Assembly: GCA_021819435.1 (NCBI GenBank)
Contig: JAKARB010000002.1
Coordinates: forward strand, 62,001-126,000
Source of the DNA: Pseudomonadota bacterium
GTDB lineage: Bacteria; Pseudomonadota; Gammaproteobacteria; Burkholderiales; Burkholderiaceae_C
Length of the DNA: 64,000 bases
Direction: 5' to 3'
The position numbers and the translations under genes are program-made. The notes below the pieces were generated by a model. The model was not told the DNA's origin. It did no database searches and saw nothing but the letters and a program-made list of their open reading frames with translations. This document shows positions 8,992 through 16,670 of the stretch, one piece after another. Positions within the stretch are counted from its first letter, which is position 1. Each line of letters starts with the position of its first letter.

Positions 8992-10290
8992 TTATTCAAA
9001 AATAACCCCTCGTACGAATTTTGGATCTATGCCTTTCTCGCGGACGAAGTTTCTTAAATAAATTTGATGCGCATCGGTACTCACTTTGGTGAGTAAGGTG
9101 TGGGGCCAGCTTTGGATGGCAAGCGTGTCTTCGCGATCATCACGCATGGTTGTATATGGGTCAAGGGAGAATGATATGGCCGCGATGTTTTCCGATGAGC
9201 CCTTGGATTTTTGTTTGAGGCGGTTTCCTAGTCGACCTTTTTCTAATTGAATAGCGCCGGTTCCTTGAATTGTTGAATAGTCTAGCGGGTGGGCGCCTAA
9301 AACCGCGATGAAGGCTGCCTGCATCGGTTGACCTTTTAGTTGATTGAAGGCGTCTCTCAATTGCCTTTCAATGGCTCCATGATTGAATTGAAGATTTTTG
9401 TAGTTTAGTGTCGCGTAGTATTGGAAGGCATCATCAGGCTGGCACGCAATAAATGTGTGGCCTCCGTCTGGTGTGCAGAGTGTTTTTGAGAACTCGTCCG
9501 AAGTTGTTTTTACCTCGTCAGGCTCTCTAAATTTGAAATAGAGAATGATTTCCTGGTTTGCTGGAATTTTTATGCCGGATTTTATTTGATGTGTAATATT
9601 TTCGGTTGCTAACTCGACTTGTTTTGTGGTTAGTTGCGTGTCTGGCATGACTATCACATGGAGTGACAGAGCCTTCGGGCGATAGGTTTCAAAGATGGCA
9701 TCCTTCATTGATTCGATCATTGTTTTGATATCAGGTATTTTTATAGGTATCCCCGCTTCATATATTACGGTTTTTACTTCAACGGATAGGGTGCATTCGT
9801 CGCTAATCACTTCAAGGTCCCAATCCCTTTTTTGAGATTCTCCAAATCTAAAGTCAACGTCTAAATTTTTAACAAATAGATAAGTAAATGCTGCATACAT
9901 TTCTATAAACAGCGGCATAACGCCGGTGTCGCTCCGGGCTTCGCTGCAAAAGCGATCGACCATCTGTTTTTGAACTGACTTTGAGGCTCTTTCAAATATC
10001 CAGCAAAAATAATGCATGAAGAATAGTGACAAGTTGCTTTGTGTGTCGGGTGTTGGAAGTTTTGGATCTCCTCCTAAATATCTTGCTAGTGCTGATGTGA
10101 CGGCGTAGCGAAAAATGGCGGATAAGTTTTGGGTGCTGATGATTCCATTTTCTTTGCGTTTGACTTGCTCAATAAAATACAGCGCTTTCTCGGTGGGTAT
10201 TATTTCTTTGAATTTTTCAGGTGCGTTCTCTCGATCTTGTTTCGATAGGTTGAGGTGATCTGTGCGTTCATGTCGGCTTAAAATTGTCAT
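8992..10290 (-). CDS. Hypothetical protein with PD-(D/E)XK nuclease-like motif
   Basis: A 432-residue protein of unknown family encoded by visibly AT-rich DNA (for example 19 G/C in the 60 bases 9541-9600) within a GC-rich chromosome, a sign of horizontal transfer. Around residues 130-173 it has Glu130, DWDLEV with Asp156/Asp158, then a beta-strand ending EVK (Glu171, Lys173). This is the order and spacing of a PD-(D/E)XK endonuclease core. No methyltransferase or helicase partner adjoins it. It could be an orphan restriction-like or phage-defence nuclease, or a degenerate fold without activity. No signal peptide or membrane segment is visible. Confidence 0.7.
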   Translation of the reverse strand: MTILSRHERTDHLNLSKQDRENAPEKFKEIIPTEKALYFIEQVKRKENGIISTQNLSAIFRYAVTSALARYLGGDPKLPTPDTQSNLSLFFMHYFCWIFERASKSVQKQMVDRFCSEARSDTGVMPLFIEMYAAFTYLFVKNLDVDFRFGESQKRDWDLEVISDECTLSVEVKTVIYEAGIPIKIPDIKTMIESMKDAIFETYRPKALSLHVIVMPDTQLTTKQVELATENITHQIKSGIKIPANQEIILYFKFREPDEVKTTSDEFSKTLCTPDGGHTFIACQPDDAFQYYATLNYKNLQFNHGAIERQLRDAFNQLKGQPMQAAFIAVLGAHPLDYSTIQGTGAIQLEKGRLGNRLKQKSKGSSENIAAISFSLDPYTTMRDDREDTLAIQSWPHTLLTKVSTDAHQIYLRNFVREKGIDPKFVRGVIFE

Positions 10291-10403
10291 TTTTTATGCT
10301 TCGGTATTTTGTTTATTGGTTTGTGGGGCAAGCTTGGCTGATGACTGTATTGCCGCAGAAATTATATGTGAATCGTCCGCACCGCCAATAGGAGGTCTTT
10401 TTT

Positions 10404-10655
10404 ATGCTCAGTGCATCAAATTGCTTTGTGAAAGTTCTAGGTGTCCTCGTGGCGCCACACATCGATGAGGTCATACATGCGCCATGCGGCCTTAGCACGC
10501 TGCTGCCTTATCTGGCCGTGTCCACGCGCCGCCTGCACGACGTCGACCGAAGCGGGTGGTGGCAGCTGATCGGCCTGGTGCCCTTCGTCGGCTGGATCAT
10601 GGTCATCTACTGGCTGGCGCAGGCGCCCAAGCCCGCCACCCGGTTCACGGCTTGA
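10404..10655 (+). pseudogene. DUF805 family membrane protein, truncated or internally deleted
   Basis: An 83-residue frame whose last 55 residues are a good DUF805 C-terminus (LPYLAVSTRRLHDVDRSGWW then a hydrophobic LIGLVPFVGWIMVIYWL). The N-terminal domain with its usual membrane helices is missing. Composition changes from AT-rich to GC-rich within the frame, near 10480, so the left part comes from the AT-rich insertion or its junction. FVKVLG near the start could be the relic of the family's N-terminus. A good ribosome-binding site (GGAGG) stands 8 bases before ATG 10404, so a short product may still be made. Confidence 0.7.
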
Positions 10656-10794
10656 GTCGGGCCCACCGAGCGAGTTGCCTGAAGCCATCGTCCGTTCTGG
10701 CGATGGCACAAACCCCTCTCTCCTGACACCGGGTTCGGGTGGGTGTGGGCCGCGTCACCGCCGGTAACATCCCGAGAAGAAAAAGGGAGATGAA

Positions 10795-11427
10795 GTGAAC
10801 AAAGCAGTTCTCGTGCTGGCCGTGACGTGCGCATGCGCGACGTTCTCAAACATGGCTGGCGCCGCGGGCGATGCTCCTGTCATCAAGCAGAACGTTCAGC
10901 TGCTCTCGCAGCCCCCCGCGAGTTACCCCGAGGCGGCCAAGGCCGCCGGCCACCAGGGTGTGGTCAAGCTGCGCTTGTCCATCAACACCGAGGGACGTGT
11001 GGACGACGCTCAGGTGATCGAGTCTTCCAGGTCCGACATCCTGGACGCAGCCGCCGTGGAGCAAGTCAAAGCCTGGAAGCTGTCGCCGGCCACCGACTCC
11101 GAGGACAAGCCTGTGGCGATCAAGGTGGTGGCGCCCATCAAATACGCCAAGGATTCGATCCTGGACTTGGCGAACAAGGCGTGCAGCGACCTGAACGTCG
11201 ATGTGAGCTGGTTCCGGTCCGTCTACCCGGACCAACCGGTCTCGGACATGAACATCTACAACCTCTCGCTGGGGCTGCTGGCCATGGCGGCCGGGTCGGG
11301 CCCCAAGATCCTGGAGACCAGCAGGAAGTTCTCGAAGGCGTTCGACAAGACGGTTGCGCGGTGCGCTGAGAAGCCCGATGAGAAGTACTGGGAAAACATC
11401 AAATCCGGGATGAGTGCCTGGTTCTGA
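10795..11427 (+). CDS. Periplasmic protein with TonB C-terminal-like domain
   Basis: A 210-residue secreted protein starting with GTG preceded by GGGAGA. An N-terminal signal peptide ends near NMAGAAGDA. Residues 35-105 match the TonB C-terminal fold: YPEAAKAAGHQGVVKLRLSI, then EGRVDDAQVIESS and DAAAVEQVKAWKLSPA. Unlike true TonB it has no long proline-rich linker and no evident ExbB/ExbD partner here, so it is not a proven energy transducer. The second half (residues 110-210) is an unidentified helical region with two cysteines. It opens a run of small envelope-protein genes on the plus strand. Confidence 0.75.
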   Translation: MNKAVLVLAVTCACATFSNMAGAAGDAPVIKQNVQLLSQPPASYPEAAKAAGHQGVVKLRLSINTEGRVDDAQVIESSRSDILDAAAVEQVKAWKLSPATDSEDKPVAIKVVAPIKYAKDSILDLANKACSDLNVDVSWFRSVYPDQPVSDMNIYNLSLGLLAMAAGSGPKILETSRKFSKAFDKTVARCAEKPDEKYWENIKSGMSAWF

Positions 11428-11513
11428 CGGGGTGCGTGTGCAGAAACCGCCGGGGCAATGCACCGACGGATGACTCCCTGAACGAGCCATCAGCAAAAAC
11501 GAATGAGAAACCC

Positions 11514-11942
11514 TTGAACGCGCTCCTTTTCATCCACCTCATCGCCATCGGCATCTGGGCTGGTTGCGTCGCCACCGAAGCGGTCCTTGAGATCGCCCTC
11601 GAAAAGGCACCGCCCCAGACCAGCGGCCTGGCCTCGCTCCACGCGAAGATCGACCGTTTCGTCGAGATCCCCGCCATCCTCGTGGCGCTGCTCACCGGCG
11701 GCGCCATGCTGCACCACGCCGCGTGGGATCCGCTCCTCCAAGCCAAGGTCGCCCTGGGCGCCTCGGCCGTCGTGCTCAACGGCATCGCGGCCTTCACCGT
11801 TCACCGCCGCCTGCGATGCCTCAACGCGCAAGACATGGCGGGCTACCAGCGCTTCAACCGCCTGCACGAGCGCATCGGCATCGGCTGCGTGCTCAGCATC
11901 GCGGGCGCCATCGCCGTTGGCGGTTACCGCATCTCGGTTTGA
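11514..11942 (+). CDS. Small integral membrane protein (CopD/DUF2269-like)
   Basis: A membrane protein of about 142 residues with four hydrophobic segments: LLFIHLIAIGIWAGCVATE, the region around EIPAILVALLTGG, ALGASAVVLNGIAAF and CVLSIAGAIAVGG. Histidines in the first helix and in MLHHAAWDP recall CopD-like or cytochrome b-like proteins, but the match is weak. I placed the start at TTG 11514 because the product then begins at the first helix; an in-frame start near 11436 would add about 26 polar residues. No function is assigned. Confidence 0.6.
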   Translation: MNALLFIHLIAIGIWAGCVATEAVLEIALEKAPPQTSGLASLHAKIDRFVEIPAILVALLTGGAMLHHAAWDPLLQAKVALGASAVVLNGIAAFTVHRRLRCLNAQDMAGYQRFNRLHERIGIGCVLSIAGAIAVGGYRISV

Positions 11943-11984
11943 GGTGAGGCCTCAAACCGCGCTACAGACGACGAGAGAAACACC

Positions 11985-12590
11985 ATGCAAATCGAAAACA
12001 CATCAGGGCAGGGCAAGCAGGCTGTCGTTCCTCCTCAGATCGACCGCTGGAACTGGGGCGCATTCCTGCTCAACTGGATCTGGGGCATCGGCAACAACAC
12101 GTTCATCGCCCTGCTGATGTTCGTGCCATTCGTGAACTTCGTGATGGCGTTCATTTTGGGTGTCAAAGGCAGCACCTGGGCGTGGCGCAACAAGCGCTGG
12201 GCCAGCATCGAAGAGTTCCAGGCTGTTCAGCGCAAGTGGGCGAAGTGGGCCCTGATCCTCTATGCGCTGATGGCCTGCGCCTTCGTCGCGATGTTCTTCG
12301 CCATCGGCGGCATGCTCAAGGACAGCGAGCCCTACAAGCTTGCCCAGGCCGAGCTGCTTCAGAACACCGAGGTGGCCGCAGCACTGGGGCAACCCATTTC
12401 GCTGGGCAACCCATCTGGCAGCTTTCAGGTGTCCGGGCCGGATGGCGCGGCCCACTTCGAGTTCAGCGTGACTGGCCCCAGAGGCTCCGGCACCGCTTAC
12501 GTTGAAGCCCGCAAGAGCCTGGGCAAGTGGGAGCTGGTGCGGATGGCGGTCGATGACGACGCCAGCGGCCATCGGATAGCTATCAAGTGA
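11985..12590 (+). CDS. Membrane protein with Coa1/Tim21-like domain
   Basis: A 201-residue protein. The N-terminus has a membrane-embedded motif, WNWGAFLLNWIWGIGNN, followed by two further hydrophobic segments. After the last one (near residue 110) the C-terminal domain resembles the cytochrome oxidase assembly protein 1 (Coa1/Tim21) fold: LGQPISLGNPSGSFQVSG, AHFEFSVTGPRGSGTAYV, then SLGKWELVRMAV. Bacterial proteins with this architecture are often annotated Coa1-family, but a role in oxidase assembly is unproven and no oxidase genes lie nearby. It is part of the envelope-gene run at 10.8-14.8 kb. Confidence 0.7.
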   Translation: MQIENTSGQGKQAVVPPQIDRWNWGAFLLNWIWGIGNNTFIALLMFVPFVNFVMAFILGVKGSTWAWRNKRWASIEEFQAVQRKWAKWALILYALMACAFVAMFFAIGGMLKDSEPYKLAQAELLQNTEVAAALGQPISLGNPSGSFQVSGPDGAAHFEFSVTGPRGSGTAYVEARKSLGKWELVRMAVDDDASGHRIAIK

Positions 12591-12653
12591 AGTAGGCGGT
12601 GTGTTGATGATGTGCATCGAGCTTTCAATGGAATCGGGACTGGAGAACTGAAC

Positions 12654-13409
12654 ATGCCTTGGCGAACCGCCTCCGCGCTTTGCATCGCGCTGACCCTTGC
12701 GGGGTGCGCAACCGTGATCAAACCCACTGACTTGGCGAAACCGGCCTCATCCTCGTGCATTCAGGTGCCGCAGGGCGTCGAGGCCCACGAGGTCAAAGGG
12801 CTGCTGAACTTCAAGTGGACGACACGCCTGGCGTCTGGGCCGTACATCGCGGAGCGCGAGAACGCCGAGGGAACGTTCTACCGAGCCCCTCCAGGCGGTA
12901 TTTACATCGGGCGCGATGACATCGCAGACCAAGCTCCGATTCCCTTGCTTCCTCGTCAGTTCGACGGGGGCATCTGGCTGCCGCGGGACCCGAAGGCACC
13001 GTCCCGGATCTACACGTACTTCTCGACGCAAGAAGCGGAGATCGTGCCCGTGCCCTCGGGTGCCACGTGTGACGTGGCCGTGCTCGTGCCCGACCCGCAG
13101 GCCAAAGGCGTCAGCGTGGTGGCATTCGCCACCGGTGGAGCCATCGGTGGTGCCGCCGGAGCGGTGGTCGGCCGCTCGATGAACAGCCATAGCGGCATGA
13201 GTTATGGGCAGGCCGCAGGCGCAGGTGTCGCTGGAGGTCTGATCGGCGGCGCCATCATCGCGAGCTTGATCAACCTGGATGTTGGCAAGATCAACCTCAT
13301 GCCGTTGAACAAGGATCCTGCCTTCCAGTCCACGCTGGACCAACTCAGGGGTTCCGTCGTTCCGCTGAAGCCCCCACAGGCGCCTGCGCCGGTACCAGCG
13401 GCGCAGTGA
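12654..13409 (+). CDS. Predicted lipoprotein with glycine-zipper segment
   Basis: A 251-residue outer-membrane-type lipoprotein. I took ATG 12654 (MPWRTASALC), which has GGAG about 10 bases upstream and puts the signal peptide at the N-terminus; the lipobox is LAGC. Around residues 155-210 two Gly/Ala-rich hydrophobic stretches (GGAIGGAAGAVVG and AGAGVAGGLIGGAIIASL) form a glycine-zipper-like region that could insert in a membrane. The tail is proline/alanine-rich. The family was not recognised. It lies in a same-strand series with the next lipoprotein. Confidence 0.75.
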   Translation: MPWRTASALCIALTLAGCATVIKPTDLAKPASSSCIQVPQGVEAHEVKGLLNFKWTTRLASGPYIAERENAEGTFYRAPPGGIYIGRDDIADQAPIPLLPRQFDGGIWLPRDPKAPSRIYTYFSTQEAEIVPVPSGATCDVAVLVPDPQAKGVSVVAFATGGAIGGAAGAVVGRSMNSHSGMSYGQAAGAGVAGGLIGGAIIASLINLDVGKINLMPLNKDPAFQSTLDQLRGSVVPLKPPQAPAPVPAAQ

Positions 13410-13639
13410 GGCGCCGAAACGCCAAGGCGTTATTGGCGCCGGGGTAACCCTCCCCTTCATGTGAGGGTGCGTTGGATGTGGGCCCTGCATGGCATGGAGG
13501 ACAGCGGCTACAGTCACGAGAGCTTACAAATAACCAAAACATCGGGGAGCGCTGCTGGATGAGAGCCATGGCGTCTCCGTGGCTCCTGAGGCGCCGCCGT
13601 GCGTGTTGCCGTTTTTCCTCCATCCACAGTTGTTAACCC

Positions 13640-14296
13640 ATGAAAATCTTCCTCGCCACCGTTGCCGCAGCGCTTTTCCTGACTGGCTGTGCGGCCCCCG
13701 TTTACAAGCATGAAGTGGCCGGCCTGCAAAAGTCCGAGACCATGAACTTCGTGGACGCGCGCCCACCGGCGGAGTCCGAGCAGAAGATCTTCAGCATGCT
13801 GATCACCAGCGATGCTTATGCAACCTATCGCTACAGCACCTCCTCGCTGGATCCGTCTGCGCTGCGCCTGTTCCAGCACAGGATCTACGAGAAGTTCCCC
13901 GAAGGAGTCAAGCCATCGCAGGTGAAGGTCCATCACTTCGTGTCTTACATGAACATGCAGGCCGCCTTCAGGCGCACTGCCGTGGGCAGCATTTTTGGTG
14001 GCGTGGGAGCGGCGATCGCGTCGGGCACCCAAAACTACAACGCCGACTTCAAGGCCACTGCGGTGAACCGCGCCACCTTTGATGCCGTCAGCGAGGCCAA
14101 CGAATACACAAAGGCCTTCTTTTCTGCCGAAGAGAACCCGAATAACGCACCTGTGTTCATCGTCTACATCGACGCAGAGATTGATGGCAAGCGCAACTTC
14201 GTGCGAGGCATCGCACCCACGAGTCGCACCGACGGCAAGAACCCGTACCTTTACGTGGTTGACAACACGATCACGGCGTTCCTGAGCAATTACTGA
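13640..14296 (+). CDS. Predicted lipoprotein
   Basis: A 218-residue protein with a short signal peptide and lipobox LTGC (Cys17). The mature part contains one Gly/Ala-rich hydrophobic stretch, GSIFGGVGAAIASG, near the middle and a C-terminal beta-rich region ending NTITAFLSNY. The overall plan resembles the preceding lipoprotein only in the glycine-rich segment. Function and family are unknown. The 230 bp before it contain an imperfect hairpin just after 13409 that may end the previous transcript. Confidence 0.75.
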   Translation: MKIFLATVAAALFLTGCAAPVYKHEVAGLQKSETMNFVDARPPAESEQKIFSMLITSDAYATYRYSTSSLDPSALRLFQHRIYEKFPEGVKPSQVKVHHFVSYMNMQAAFRRTAVGSIFGGVGAAIASGTQNYNADFKATAVNRATFDAVSEANEYTKAFFSAEENPNNAPVFIVYIDAEIDGKRNFVRGIAPTSRTDGKNPYLYVVDNTITAFLSNY

Positions 14297-14317
14297 TCGG
14301 GACGGATGCCTCCAGGG

Positions 14318-14425
14318 TCACCAGTTCACTGATGGGGCTTTGGTGCAGAGCCTGACACACGCTGGCTTGGTTTGCCTCAGGCAGGCGGCAACCATTTGCT
14401 CTTCGGTGAATTGACTCTTTCTCAT
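14318..14425 (-). mobile_element. IS3-family transposase OrfA remnant
   Basis: Reading leftwards from 14425, a 35-codon frame begins MRKSQFTEEQMVAACL, the characteristic N-terminus of IS3-family OrfA. Similarity stops after about 18 residues, and no OrfB or terminal repeats were seen. It is a decayed fragment. The surrounding non-genic stretch 14297-14626 holds nothing else that I can identify. Confidence 0.55.
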
Positions 14426-14626
14426 GCGCCCCTTGCAGGATTGGGCCATCTTCAGGGAATCCGTGGAGCGAAGAATCCGTGTGGGCCAACGAGCCGTTGC
14501 GTCCTCGCTGCATCCTCGGCCTTGGGCATTGGGGCAGCCCCCTACGGCGCGATCCTGCATGTCGATGCAGTATTTCTCCAGGCGCAACAGCAACGCCATT
14601 TTTGCTGTCATCAAGGAGCCATGGGC

Positions 14627-14845
14627 ATGAAATTCGTTATCGCATCACTGTGCTTGGCAGCCGTGTCGTTCCAGGCAACGGCATCCACCAATCATTTCTC
14701 AAGTGTGGGTGAGGGTGCTTTGACATTCGCTTCTGCCTCGACTTCGATGGCCACGCCTGAGGCCAAAGCGCGTTCAGGCAGCAAGCGCGTGGGTGGCCAC
14801 AACCACCATGGCAAAGGCAGCCATTACCGTGGTGGCCACAAGTAA
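14627..14845 (+). CDS. Small secreted His/Gly-rich protein
   Basis: A 72-residue protein. Of two nearby ATGs I chose 14627 because AAGGAG lies 8 bases upstream; the ATG at 14621 would be only 2 bases from it. A signal peptide (MKFVIASLCLAAVSFQATA) is followed by a Ser/Ala-rich mature part and a basic histidine/glycine tail, GGHNHHGKGSHYRGGHK. The tail could bind metal or nucleic acid, which is inference. It lies 20 bp before the SnoaL-like gene. Confidence 0.65.
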   Translation: MKFVIASLCLAAVSFQATASTNHFSSVGEGALTFASASTSMATPEAKARSGSKRVGGHNHHGKGSHYRGGHK

Positions 14846-14865
14846 TTGTGGGGCGGCTGGTTTGG

Positions 14866-15294
14866 ATGGGCGAGCAGATGGAACCCGAGTTGTCCACGCC
14901 TGAAGCATTGCAGCCCATCCTTCGAGAGCTGAAGGCCTTGGAGCCCGTTTTCCATGCGGCCTGCGCTGACGCGACGCCAGCAAGATTTCAACAACTGGTC
15001 GCGCCTGAGTTCTGGGAGGTGGGCGCCTCGGGCAACCGCTACAGCCGGGATTTCGCGCTGAAGGTGCTCGCTGAACGCCAGGCTGCGCCCGAAGCCACGG
15101 ATTGGCGCACTGCGGACTGGCACCTGGCCGAAGCGGGTGCAGACCATTATTTGCTGACCTACACGCTGTTCCAGCCGGGGCGCATGACTCGCCGGCTGTC
15201 AGTTTGGCGCCGTCAGGGCCATGGTTGGCAAGTGACCTATCACCAAGGGACCGTCATCCAAGGGTTCGTGAACCGAAGCGCTGACCGATCATGA
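14866..15294 (+). CDS. DUF4440 / NTF2-like protein
   Basis: A protein of about 142 residues with the cone-shaped NTF2-like (SnoaL/DUF4440) fold: an N-terminal helix with FHAACADATPARFQQLVAPE, then EVGASGNRYSRD, and beta-strands TDWRTADWHLAEAG, LLTYTLFQPG and RLSVWRRQGHGWQVTYHQGT. Members are small ligand-binding or enzymatic domains; no activity can be read here. The start is uncertain (14866 or 14878). Its stop overlaps the ATG of the following broken gene (ATGA), indicating translational coupling. Confidence 0.7.
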   Translation: MGEQMEPELSTPEALQPILRELKALEPVFHAACADATPARFQQLVAPEFWEVGASGNRYSRDFALKVLAERQAAPEATDWRTADWHLAEAGADHYLLTYTLFQPGRMTRRLSVWRRQGHGWQVTYHQGTVIQGFVNRSADRS

Positions 15295-15535
15295 ACCAGG
15301 CGAAGACAGTCGTCGGTGACCACGGCCAGCGGTTCCTTCCAGAGCTGAGCATTGCGATGAAAAGGGCGGCCTCCTGATCCAGTACAGCCATGGCAGATAT
15401 GGCTACAGGGAGCACCACTTTCGATTCCAGAATGGCGATTTCGAGCTGATCGGTCATGACCGCAGCGACAACAATCGCCCGGTCGTCAAAAAGAGCCGGC
15501 TTGAGGGCTGGCTGATGCCCCCGCGTTCTCGGTGA
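15291..15535 (+). pseudogene. Frameshifted fragment of an unidentified secreted-protein family
   Basis: ATG 15291 opens a frame (MNQAKTVVGDHG, then FLPELSIAMK) that would continue as GGLLIQYSHGRYGYREHHF and RFQNGDFELIGHDRS only after a one-base shift in the A-run near 15360. The second frame then runs to a stop at 15533-15535. The joined product resembles the C-terminal part of small hypothetical proteins with a pattern like FRYQNGxFELIGYD. I therefore read it as a gene truncated at its front and broken by a single-base deletion. A sequencing error in the homopolymer is the alternative. The rest of the gap to 15617 shows nothing. Confidence 0.5.
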
Positions 15536-15617
15536 TGGTGCGGCCCAACGCCTGACAGACGCGCCCATCGCTGCGGCTAGAGTCGGCAGAACCTCGCAAT
15601 CACCCACGGAGCCCTGC

Positions 15618-16046
15618 ATGAACCCCAACGGCGAAATCATCACAGTGCGGCCCGATGTCGCCATCGACACGCTGCAGAAACTGCCCAATTACGTGGGCAT
15701 CTCCAGCCAAACCGCAGGCTCACAGGGCATCTCGATGAACATCGTCATCATCCCCGCGGGTGCCAAGGCTCGACCGCATTACCACGAGGGCTTCGAGACC
15801 GCGATCTACATCCTCAAGGGCGAGGTGCAAACCTTCTACGGCGAGAACCTCGCGAAGTCGTGCATCAACAAGCAGGGCGACTTCCTCTACATCCCGCCAG
15901 GCCTGCCGCACCAGCCCGTGAACATGAGTCATGACACCGACGCAATCGCGCTTGTTTCGCGCACCGATGCGAGTGAGCAAGAAAGCGTTCGAGCTTATGA
16001 GCCGCGAGCTTGTGAGCCGATTCGTGAGCCGAATCTTGGTTCATGA
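15618..16046 (+). CDS. Cupin domain protein
   Basis: A 142-residue single-domain cupin. Motif 1 is PHYHEGFETAIYILKGEVQ, with the metal-ligand histidines and glutamate. Motif 2 is GDFLYIPPGLPHQPVN, with the third histidine. A metal-dependent enzymatic or binding role is likely, but cupins are too diverse to name the substrate. The last 20 residues (EPRACEPIREPNLGS) look like an extension beyond the fold. It stands alone with ordinary spacing to its neighbours. Confidence 0.85.
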   Translation: MNPNGEIITVRPDVAIDTLQKLPNYVGISSQTAGSQGISMNIVIIPAGAKARPHYHEGFETAIYILKGEVQTFYGENLAKSCINKQGDFLYIPPGLPHQPVNMSHDTDAIALVSRTDASEQESVRAYEPRACEPIREPNLGS

Positions 16047-16132
16047 CGGTGCGCGGTCACGCTGGCTGTGGATGCGCGGGCGGAGGGCTGACAATGCGGA
16101 TGAATGCATTCGCGCTCAAGGAAGCCTGCCCC

Positions 16133-16555
16133 ATGAAAACCATCCTCGCCACCCTCTGTCTGCTCGCCATCGCTGGCACCACCCAAGCCAAACCAGCCTT
16201 CACCGGCCCCGACTTTTCGGGCGTCTACGCCTGCGAGGGTGACGACGCCGCCGAAGGCAAGTACACCGCCACCGCCACGTTGACGCTCGTGCCCCAGCAA
16301 AGCGTCGGCCAAAACGGCGCCTACACCTTCAAGCTGGAGGTGCCTGGCTTCGGCGCCTACCCCGGCCACGCTGCCACGCAAGGCACCACCGCCGCGATCT
16401 ACTTCGCCAACACCGACCCGAGCACGCAAGACTTTGGCACAGGCATCGCCACGTTCAAGAAGAACAAGCAGGGCAAGTGGACGTTCAAGAAGTACTACCA
16501 CGAGCCTGCTTTCAAGGGCGGCAACCATGGGTTTGAATGGTGCACTCAGAAGTGA
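16133..16555 (+). CDS. Hypothetical secreted protein
   Basis: A 140-residue protein beginning at ATG 16133, which places a clear signal peptide (MKTILATLCLLAIAGTTQA) at the N-terminus; an in-frame ATG 90 bases upstream would bury it. The mature part has two cysteines (YACEGDD and EWCTQK) that may form a disulphide. The pattern DFSGVYACEGDDAAEG followed by beta-strand-rich sequence is reminiscent of small secreted barrel proteins in Burkholderiales. Function is unknown. Confidence 0.7.
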   Translation: MKTILATLCLLAIAGTTQAKPAFTGPDFSGVYACEGDDAAEGKYTATATLTLVPQQSVGQNGAYTFKLEVPGFGAYPGHAATQGTTAAIYFANTDPSTQDFGTGIATFKKNKQGKWTFKKYYHEPAFKGGNHGFEWCTQK

Positions 16556-16670
16556 TGGGCGCGGGTGAGAGCAATGTGGCTGAAATCGCATGCGGCCATG
16601 CCCATGAGCCTGCCTGACCAAAGCGTTTTTCCAGCCCGCCATGCCTGTTTTTGCTGACAGGTTTGAACCC

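Noticed and set aside
10262-10468. A 68-codon plus-strand frame starting with a hydrophobic stretch like a signal peptide
   Set aside because: It lies in AT-rich DNA where hydrophobic frames arise by chance, has no ribosome-binding site, and overlaps the start of the minus-strand gene.
13410-13440. Hairpin GGCGCC...GGCGCC after the first lipoprotein gene as a terminator
   Set aside because: The stem is imperfect and no T-run follows, so it was not listed as a feature.
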